Positions 54,910 to 61,787 of a stretch of DNA of 64,000 bases are shown piece after piece. The notes beneath the pieces are model-generated. The model was not told the DNA's origin, ran no database searches, and saw only the letters and a program-made list of their open reading frames with translations. The stretch is from Myxococcales bacterium (GTDB lineage Bacteria; Myxococcota_A; Bradymonadia; REDH01): assembly GCA_020633625.1 (NCBI GenBank), contig JACKDJ010000008.1, forward strand, positions 74,038-138,037, given 5' to 3'. The position numbers and the translations under genes were made by a program. Every line of letters begins with the position of its first letter. Position 1 is the first letter of the stretch.

Positions 54910-57261
54910 ATGTCGAGCCACCGCCGCGCGTTCTCCCTCCTCGGGCTCTGCCTCTGGCTCGGCGCTTGTGCGACCGCGAGCGGCGGAGGAGATGCGGGCG
55001 GGTCGGGCGATGCGTCCGACTCCGACGGGGCGGACGATGGGTCGGGCGGCGACGCCGGCGTCGACGTTCCCGTCGAGACGGGCGAACCCGGCGGGTTCGG
55101 AGTCACGTGCACGAGCGGCGCGGACTGCGCGTCGGGGATCTGCATCGAGGCGCTCGAGGGTGGTCTGATCTGCACCGAGTTCTGCTTCGATACCTGCGAA
55201 GAGGGGTATGAGTGTCGGCTGATCGCCAACAGCGCCGGCGACCTCGTCCGCATCTGTTTTCCTCCGTACGACGACCTCTGCCGTGAGTGCGACTTCGACC
55301 GCCAGTGTGGCGGTCTGGCGGACCGTTGTCTGACGCTGCTGGACGGGAAGTTCTGCGGCAAGGACTGCAGCTCCGACGGGCTGTGCCCGGACGGCTTTAC
55401 CTGCGGCGACCTCGAGGACGGTGGCCGTCAGTGCATGCCGGAGTCGTTCGTTTGCACAGGGTGCGCCGACGAGGACGGCGACCTTCACGGTGCGGGGCCC
55501 GATTGCCTTGGCCGCGACTGCGACGAGACGAATCCAGGCATCTTCGAGGGCGCTCCGGAGCTGTGCGACCTCGCGGACAACGACTGCGACGACGAGATCG
55601 ACGAGGACTTCGACCCGCAGACCGACCCGATGCACTGCGGCGGCTGTGGACGGGCGTGCGACTTCGACTTCGCCGACCCTGGCTGCTCGGCCGGAACCTG
55701 CTACATCGCGGGGTGCCTTCCCGGGCACTACGACCTCAACGGCAACCGCGAGGACGGCTGCGAGTACGAGTGCACCGACGAAGACTTCGCGGTCGAGGAC
55801 CGCCCGGACCCGTCGTTCCTGGACACGGACTGCGATGGGATCGACGGGAGCCCGGCGCGCGCCGTGTTCGTCGCACCGTCTGGTGACGACACGAACCCGG
55901 GGACGCCCCAGCGCCCGCTTCGCACGATCTCGCTCGCGATGGACGTCGTAGCGGCCGACCCGTTCCTGGACTCGGTCTATGTCGCCGAGGGGGTGTACTT
56001 CGGACCCGGTGACGGATCGGGAGGCTTCCTCCCGATCCGGATGATCTCGGGCGTAAACCTCTACGGCGGCTACGAGGTTGGAACCTGGCGGCGCAGCACC
56101 GACAACATCACCCGGATCGCGGCGACCTCGCCCGCCGTGATCGCCGAGGGTCTGGACCAGCCGACCGAGATCGGAGGGTTCCAGATCGAGGGTGCCGCGG
56201 GGAGGACGCTTCCGGACGGCCGCGGCGAGACGTCGATCGGCCTGCTGGTACGCAGCTCTCCCGGATTGACGATTAGCAACTGTCAGATCTCTGGAGGCGT
56301 CGGAGGGCAAGGCGCGGACGCAGAGCTTGGGCGCGTCGGGCTGGCTGGGTCGGGCGGTGGCGCCGGTGGCCGTGGTGAGGTCGACAGCTCGGGGCTGTGC
56401 TCCGGCAATCCGGCGCCGGAACGCGGCTTCCAGGGGGCATCTCCCTGTGGCTCCACGGGAGGGCTCGGCGGAAGCGCTGCGCGCGCCGGAGGTACGGGTG
56501 GCGCGGGCGGCGGCGGCCTCGGGCCTGGCGGCGGTGGCGGCGGCAGCGGCGGCGCGGGCGGCAGCGAGGGCTTCTTTGGCGACTCGGACAGCCCCGGTCG
56601 TCCGGGGACAGGCGGCGCGCGGGGCGCGGATGGTGCACCAGGCGAGCCGGGCGTCGGCGGCGCGGCCGAGGGTGACTTCGACGCGGGCGACATCTTGCGT
56701 GCGGGGTCCGGCGCGAGCGGCGGCGACGGGGGCCCGGCCGGCGGCGGCGGTGGGGGCGGCGGCGGTGGTGGTGCCTACGGAGGCTGCGGTGGGTTCGTCG
56801 ACACGTGCGACGGATACGGTGGCGCGGGCGGCGGTGGGGGCGGTGGCGGCTGTGGCGGCCACGGCGGCGTGGGCGGCGGCGCCGGCGGCGGCTCATTTGG
56901 CCTTTACGTGATCGATTCACCCGGAGTGATCGTTCGCCGCAGCACGCTTCTTGGCGCGGCGGGTGGCAATGGCGGCGACGGTGGTCGCGGCGGAAGTGGT
57001 GGGAACGGCGGTGACCCAGGCCCGGCGGGCACGACCTCGTGCGACGGTGGCGTCGGAGGACTCGGCGGCCGCGGCGGCGACGGTGGCGACGGTGGCATGG
57101 GCGGCGGCGGCGCGGGCGGCAGCAGCTTCGCGCTCGTCACCGTCCGGTCCAGCGAGGTGAACCTCACCGAGACGGTGCTGACGTTCGGCGCCGTCGGTCC
57201 CGGAGGCGAAGGCGGCACGGCAGGCGCGCCCGGGCTGCAGGCGGAGACGAGAAACTACTGA
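54910..57261 (+). CDS. Cys-rich MopE-like lipoprotein with a long Gly-rich domain
   Basis: 783 residues. The signal peptide ends WLGAC (lipobox, Cys20). Next come an acidic Gly/Ser/Asp spacer, then paired-Cys modules (about 66-180). A MopE-type putative metal-binding motif lies at about 186-235, with DEDGD, DCDETNPGIFEGAPE and CDLADNDCDDEIDEDF. A DUF1565-like, pectate-lyase-fold start follows near 320 (VAPSGDDTNPGTPQRPLRTI). From about 457 to 737 the sequence is over half glycine, with GG-x repeats like mycobacterial PGRS tracts. It is a typical myxobacterial surface protein and likely beta-helical. Function unknown. The repeats are coded by GGCGGC-type runs, so length may vary among strains. 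Confidence 0.75.
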   Translation: MSSHRRAFSLLGLCLWLGACATASGGGDAGGSGDASDSDGADDGSGGDAGVDVPVETGEPGGFGVTCTSGADCASGICIEALEGGLICTEFCFDTCEEGYECRLIANSAGDLVRICFPPYDDLCRECDFDRQCGGLADRCLTLLDGKFCGKDCSSDGLCPDGFTCGDLEDGGRQCMPESFVCTGCADEDGDLHGAGPDCLGRDCDETNPGIFEGAPELCDLADNDCDDEIDEDFDPQTDPMHCGGCGRACDFDFADPGCSAGTCYIAGCLPGHYDLNGNREDGCEYECTDEDFAVEDRPDPSFLDTDCDGIDGSPARAVFVAPSGDDTNPGTPQRPLRTISLAMDVVAADPFLDSVYVAEGVYFGPGDGSGGFLPIRMISGVNLYGGYEVGTWRRSTDNITRIAATSPAVIAEGLDQPTEIGGFQIEGAAGRTLPDGRGETSIGLLVRSSPGLTISNCQISGGVGGQGADAELGRVGLAGSGGGAGGRGEVDSSGLCSGNPAPERGFQGASPCGSTGGLGGSAARAGGTGGAGGGGLGPGGGGGGSGGAGGSEGFFGDSDSPGRPGTGGARGADGAPGEPGVGGAAEGDFDAGDILRAGSGASGGDGGPAGGGGGGGGGGGAYGGCGGFVDTCDGYGGAGGGGGGGGCGGHGGVGGGAGGGSFGLYVIDSPGVIVRRSTLLGAAGGNGGDGGRGGSGGNGGDPGPAGTTSCDGGVGGLGGRGGDGGDGGMGGGGAGGSSFALVTVRSSEVNLTETVLTFGAVGPGGEGGTAGAPGLQAETRNY

Positions 57262-57326
57262 CGCTACGGAACCGCGGGGCGCGCGCGATGTCTGCATCGT
57301 AGACCCCGCCCGAAACCGGTGCTCCG

Positions 57327-58037
57327 ATGGCCCACGCGCACAGGATGATGATGCCGCCCCCGACGTGGACTCCGGGCGGCGTGCGCCCGCTTCGCGTCGA
57401 CGGTCGGGCGCTGACGATCCCCCTGTCGCTGGTGGTGCTGGCGACGCTGTTTTTCGTGCTCCGCGTGCCGCTTGCGGTGATCGCACCGCTCTCGTTCCTG
57501 GTGCCGGCGCTGTACGTCGCGTCCTCGGTCTACGTCGCTCGCCGGTTGCCGGCGTTCGAGCATGAGTTCAATCGTCTGCTGGTGCGTGCGGATGCCGACT
57601 CACTCTGGCGTCTCTATCAGCGGGAGCGGCTGCTCCGGTTCTGCGCCCCCGCGTGGCTCATCCTCACCAAGCTCGGACTGATCTTGACCCTTCGCGGGCA
57701 GTTCCGCGCGGCGAGCGGAGTGCTCGAAGAGGCATACGAGCGGTCACCGAAGCGTCGCCGCGCCGACCTGCTCGGCCCGCTCGCGCGCGCGAAGTACGAG
57801 CTCGGCGATATCGATGCGCTCCGCGAGCTGGCGAGTCAGTGGCGGGCGCGGTCGCCGTTTCCTGGGGCCGCGAGCGTCTACCTCGCCGCGGCGTACGCCG
57901 CTGACCCGCGGGAGGATCGGAGTGAGGCGCTCGAGCTGCTCGAGGAGGTCGGCGGCGGCCTGAGCGCCGACGAGCGGCGGCTTCGGGACCGCCTGCTCGG
58001 CCAGCTCACGCGTGGCGACGCCGCGGGCCCCGGGTAG
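57327..58037 (+). CDS. two-helix membrane protein with TPR-like C-terminus
   Basis: 236 residues from the ATG at 57327. Two hydrophobic helices near residues 30-70 (LTIPLSLVVLATLFFVLRVPLAVIAPLSFLVPALYVASSVYV in sections) form a hairpin. They are followed by a soluble helical part with TPR-like pairs (LTLRGQFRAASGVLEEAYER and LLGPLARAKYELGDIDALREL). The TPR part probably faces the cytoplasm. No known family. It is convergent with the pseudokinase gene, 7 bases apart. Confidence 0.65.
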   Translation: MAHAHRMMMPPPTWTPGGVRPLRVDGRALTIPLSLVVLATLFFVLRVPLAVIAPLSFLVPALYVASSVYVARRLPAFEHEFNRLLVRADADSLWRLYQRERLLRFCAPAWLILTKLGLILTLRGQFRAASGVLEEAYERSPKRRRADLLGPLARAKYELGDIDALRELASQWRARSPFPGAASVYLAAAYAADPREDRSEALELLEEVGGGLSADERRLRDRLLGQLTRGDAAGPG

Positions 58038-58044
58038 TCGCGCG

Positions 58045-59154
58045 TCAGCCGGCGCGGCAGGTGACCCACAGCGCGCCAACCAGCACCGCGGCCGAGGCGA
58101 GCCAGCGCGGGACGGAGACGAGGCGGGAGGTAGACGGAGCGACGCCGGGTCCCACGGCCGTCGGCGGTCGTGCCGGGACGGAGTGGTTCGGGATCGGCTC
58201 GGGTCGGCCCGACTCCGCGGTCTGCCGTGAAGCTAGCGTGGCCGCCTTCGGGGGGGCGCCGGGGTTCGCGAGCTCGGCGGAACTCGGCGTGTCGGGCCCA
58301 CGGGTCGCGGGCGGACTGGGGGGGCCGCCTCCGACCGCCCGAGCGAGCCAGGGCGCGAGGAGCACGGCCGGGCCGAAGCCCGCCGGCGGCGGCGCGGGAG
58401 TCGGGAGGGAGTCGTCGTCGAGCCAGGCGCGCGCGGCCCCCGCGGACGCGAAGCGCTGCTTCTGCAGCGGTTGCAGGGCACGCGCGACGAACAGCGTCAG
58501 GCCGTCGCCACGCTGGCGCAGGGCGGCGGCGCCCGCGGGAGAGAGCGGTTCGGCCGCGTTCGAGGCGGGCTCCTCGCCGGTGGCCATCCACGCGACCAGT
58601 GCTCCGAGCCCCCATACCTGCGCGCGCCGCGTCGCGAGCCGGCCGCCACGGTCACGTGAGAGTTCGGGGGCGGTGTAGCCGGGGCTGCGTGTGCCGACGT
58701 CCTCGAGGTTGGGGGCGCCGCCGAGCGGCGTGATGTGGCGAAGGCCGACCAGGGCGATGTCGCCCGAGTCGTCGATGATGACATGCTCTGGACCGGGCGA
58801 CCGGTGAATCAGCGACGCGGACTCGAGCGCGGCGAGCGCGTCGGCGACGGCTCGGGCCACCTTCAGCACGCTATCGCCCGACAGGGGACCGGAGCGACGC
58901 ACGAGTTCACGCAGGTCGACGCCTGGATGCCACGGGGTGACGAGCGCGACGGTGCCATCGTCGGCGACCAGCGATCGGCTGTCGCGCGCGGCGGCCTCAA
59001 CGCGTTCGGCGCCGAGCTCGGCCAGGGATGGCGCGAGCGCGCGCACCGCGACGGTCTCCCCGTGCAGGTGCGCTCGCGCGACGTTGGGGCCCAGGCGCTC
59101 GATGAGCTCGAGGTCCTGCACGGTGAGGCGGTTCTCTGGACGATCGCGGAGCAT
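58045..59154 (-). CDS. membrane-anchored kinase-like protein (predicted pseudokinase)
   Basis: 369 residues from the ATG at 59154. The first 265 residues follow a Ser/Thr kinase fold: a VAVRAL strand at about 35-40, where the ATP-binding Lys reads Arg; ARAVADALAALESASLIHRS; and GYTAPELSRD (159-168), the APE motif. The catalytic loop reads HRSPGPEHVI instead of HRDLKPEN, so the catalytic Asp is gone. The DFG region reads LVGLRH. Both losses predict no phosphotransfer. A Pro/Ala-rich linker leads to one C-terminal transmembrane helix (LASAAVLVGALWV). The divergent neighbour is a receiver-PATAN protein. Confidence 0.78.
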   Translation of the reverse strand: MLRDRPENRLTVQDLELIERLGPNVARAHLHGETVAVRALAPSLAELGAERVEAAARDSRSLVADDGTVALVTPWHPGVDLRELVRRSGPLSGDSVLKVARAVADALAALESASLIHRSPGPEHVIIDDSGDIALVGLRHITPLGGAPNLEDVGTRSPGYTAPELSRDRGGRLATRRAQVWGLGALVAWMATGEEPASNAAEPLSPAGAAALRQRGDGLTLFVARALQPLQKQRFASAGAARAWLDDDSLPTPAPPPAGFGPAVLLAPWLARAVGGGPPSPPATRGPDTPSSAELANPGAPPKAATLASRQTAESGRPEPIPNHSVPARPPTAVGPGVAPSTSRLVSVPRWLASAAVLVGALWVTCRAG

Positions 59155-59318
59155 GGGTCGCGCCGTACTCGGCGAACGGTGCGTGGTAAAGCGGCGGGCG
59201 GACGCCGCGGCGGTGAGTGGGGCGGGGAGGCCAGCGTTCGGAGGGTTGGCTACGCGCGGCTTCCCGTCGGTCGACGCGTCGGCTAGTGTTCGAGCGAACC
59301 CTCGACCGAGGCAGCTCC

Positions 59319-60626
59319 GTGTCCGACGTCCGCATTCTGGTGGTCGACTCCGATGAGGTGCACGCGGCGCGCTGTCGCGCGGTGCTCGAGGACGCGGGCT
59401 ACGGGGCGGTCGTCGCGAGCGACGCGAAGGCAGCGCTGGCTTCGCTGCGTGCGTGCGGCGCGGTTGTGGCTGATCCCGTGCTGGTCGACGGTCGCGGTGG
59501 GGAGGTGCTGGCGGCGGCGCGTGCAGCGGGTACGCCGGCGTTCGAGATGAGCGATCTGTTCGTGGGGGCGACGAACCGGGACATCGCGATCGCGCTGGAC
59601 GGTTGCGCGGACGCTTTCGCGAAGCCGCTGGACGGCGCGGCGCTGCTGCCGTGGCTGGAGCGTCTGTTCGGGCGCCCGCAGCCGGCGCCGGTGGCGAGTC
59701 CGGCGCGGGACGGTTGGGCGGGCGAGCCGACGTCGGTGTCGAGCGCGCCCGGCCGGGTGGACGAGACGCCGACCCCACCGACGGCGATCGACCCGAGGTC
59801 GATGGTATCGATCGCGCCGACGGCGGCTCCGTCGCAGCTCGCGATGGCGACGCGCCCCGTGGGCCCGGTCGCTGGCGGGCCGGCTCCGGCAGGCGTGGGG
59901 GCACTCCCGCCGGCACTGGACGCGGCGGCGGTTGGCGCGCGGGGGACGCTTGCGGTGTCGAGCTTCGCGGCGGTGTTCGCGAGCGCGATGCGGGCGGGGT
60001 TCTCGGGCACGCTGGACATCTGGCGCGACGGTGAGCGGTGCGCGGTGTCGTTTGCGTCGGGTCGCGTCGTTGGCGCGCGCAGCGACGCGCCGGAGTGTGG
60101 GCTGGCGGCGGTGCTGATCTCGGACGGGTTGCTGCGTGAGGATCAGCGTGACGCGATCGCGCGGAACCTCGGTCCGGCGGCGCTCGAGGACGTCGCGACG
60201 TACGTGGACGCCGGGTTGATCGAGTCAGCCGACGTGGGCTCGCTGGAGCGTGTGATCGTCGCCCGCCGGGTGCAGCGTCCGTTCGGTTGGGTGAGCGGCG
60301 AGTTCGCCTTTGTCGCCGGCGTCCCGGCGCCGACGACGTTGGTGACGGAGCCGCTGGAGCTGCTATGGCGCTGCGTGGTGAACGAGGTGCCGCCGGGCTG
60401 GCGTGAGTCGGCGCTGTCGCGGTGGGTCGGGCGTGCTCCGCTGTGGAGAGTGCCGCCGCCGACGCGGGATCAGCTCATGCTGATGCAGTGGGAGCGAGGG
60501 TTCGTCGGGTCGATCGACGGCTCCGTGAGCCTGGGGTCGCTGCTGGAGTCGGCGCGCGACGCGGAGCGCGCGCTGGCGTTGGTCTACGCGCTCGTTGCCG
60601 CAGGCTACCTGGCCTTCGGCGGCTGA
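59319..60626 (+). CDS. receiver-DUF4388 (PATAN) signalling protein
   Basis: 435 residues from a GTG at 59319 (SDVRILVVDSDEVHAARCR). Residues about 1-120 are a response-regulator receiver: VVDSDEV acidic pocket, VLVDGRGG with the likely phosphorylated Asp, and AFAKPLDG with the conserved Lys. A Pro/Ala-rich linker (about 130-205) follows. A DUF4388/PATAN domain spans about 209-330: GTLAVSSFAAVFASAMRAGFSGTLDI in sections, then FASGRVVGARSD. The rest is helical and repeats the pattern weakly. PATAN proteins in myxobacteria are linked to motility and polarity signalling. No DNA-binding output domain is present. Confidence 0.82.
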   Translation: MSDVRILVVDSDEVHAARCRAVLEDAGYGAVVASDAKAALASLRACGAVVADPVLVDGRGGEVLAAARAAGTPAFEMSDLFVGATNRDIAIALDGCADAFAKPLDGAALLPWLERLFGRPQPAPVASPARDGWAGEPTSVSSAPGRVDETPTPPTAIDPRSMVSIAPTAAPSQLAMATRPVGPVAGGPAPAGVGALPPALDAAAVGARGTLAVSSFAAVFASAMRAGFSGTLDIWRDGERCAVSFASGRVVGARSDAPECGLAAVLISDGLLREDQRDAIARNLGPAALEDVATYVDAGLIESADVGSLERVIVARRVQRPFGWVSGEFAFVAGVPAPTTLVTEPLELLWRCVVNEVPPGWRESALSRWVGRAPLWRVPPPTRDQLMLMQWERGFVGSIDGSVSLGSLLESARDAERALALVYALVAAGYLAFGG

Positions 60627-60746
60627 GCGGGGAGTCGAGAGGCGGGGCGAGGTGTGGCGCTGGCGCGCGCGAAGGGTGTGGCGGCGCCGCAGCGTTCGGG
60701 GTAACGGAAGCGCGAGGGAACAGGCCCGAGCGACGAAGGAGCAGCG

Positions 60747-61667
60747 ATGGTGAAGAAGGCCGAGAAGATCTGGTTGGACGGCGAGTTCGTGAATTGGGAC
60801 GCCGCGAACGTCCACGTTCTCACGCATACGCTGCACTACGGCCTCGGTGCGTTCGAGGGGATCCGATGCTACGAGCGTGCGGACGGGCGTAGTCAGGTCT
60901 TCCGGCTGCGCGAGCATGTGCGCCGGCTCTTCGAGAGCGCGCGCCTGGCGCTGATGAAGATCCCGTTCACCGAAGAAGAGGTGCGGGAGGCGTGCAAGGA
61001 GACGCTTCGGGTCAACGGGCAGCGCGGGGCCTATCTGCGCCCGCTCGCCTTCGTCGGCGACGGGGCGATGGGACTGAACGCGATCGACAACCCGACGCGG
61101 TTGGCGATCGTGACGTGGGAGTGGGGCACCTACCTGGGCGAGGGCGCTCTGGAGCGCGGCATTCACGCGAAGGTGTCGTCGTTTACGCGCAACCACCCGA
61201 ACTCGCTGCTCTCGAAGGGCAAGATCGTCGGGCACTACGTGAACTCGATTCTCGCGAAGCGGGAGGCGGTGCTCGCGGGGTACGACGAGGCGATCATGCT
61301 GGACCACCAGGGGTTGGTGTCGGAGGCGTCGGGCGAGAACATCTTCATCGTGCGCGACGGTGTGGTGAAGACGCCGCCGTACTCGTCATCGATCCTCGGT
61401 GGGATCACGCGGGACTCGCTCATCCAGATCATGGGGCGGCTCGGGATCCCAGTGACGTACGGGTCGTTCGCGCGGGACGAGCTCTACCTCGCGGACGAGG
61501 TGTTCTTCTGCGGGACTGCGGCGGAGGTGACTCCGGTGTGTCAGATCGACAACCGGGTGATCGGCGCAGGGAGTCGCGGGGACGTGACGCGGCGGGTCCA
61601 GGACTTCTATTTCGACGTGGTGCGCGGGAGCAGCGACGCGTTCGGCGAGTGGCTGGACTGGGTTTGA
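60747..61667 (+). CDS. ilvE: branched-chain amino acid aminotransferase
   Basis: 306 residues from the ATG at 60747, with GGAG six bases upstream. It is a fold-type IV PLP enzyme. N-terminal KIWLDGEFVNWDAANVHVLTHTLHYGLGAFEGIR (in sections) matches IlvE. The PLP Lys is Lys159 in KGKIVGHYVNSILAKREA. EASGENIFIV stands where many members read EGSGENIF. GGITRDSLI follows. It moves the amino group of Glu to the keto acids of Leu, Ile and Val. It stands alone. Confidence 0.95.
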   Translation: MVKKAEKIWLDGEFVNWDAANVHVLTHTLHYGLGAFEGIRCYERADGRSQVFRLREHVRRLFESARLALMKIPFTEEEVREACKETLRVNGQRGAYLRPLAFVGDGAMGLNAIDNPTRLAIVTWEWGTYLGEGALERGIHAKVSSFTRNHPNSLLSKGKIVGHYVNSILAKREAVLAGYDEAIMLDHQGLVSEASGENIFIVRDGVVKTPPYSSSILGGITRDSLIQIMGRLGIPVTYGSFARDELYLADEVFFCGTAAEVTPVCQIDNRVIGAGSRGDVTRRVQDFYFDVVRGSSDAFGEWLDWV

Positions 61668-61723
61668 TCGGAGCATGACCGGCCGCGCGCGCGAAAGGCG
61701 GCCGGCGCGGCCGGGCGCCGCGC

Positions 61724-61752
61724 TTGACTGGTATCGGGGGGCCCAATAGGGT
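61724..61752 (+). promoter_or_regulatory. possible sigma-70-like promoter of the terminal lipoprotein gene
   Basis: TTGACT at 61724-61729 is a good -35 box, with five of six consensus bases. A 17-base spacer leads to TAGGGT at 61747-61752, a poor -10. The ATG is at 61788. It lies in the 120-base gap after ilvE, which also contains GC-rich short hairpins such as GGCCG/CGGCC at 61681-61703. Confidence 0.45.
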
Positions 61753-61787
61753 GCTGAGCGCTCAGACTCACACCCTGTGTGGCAGCC

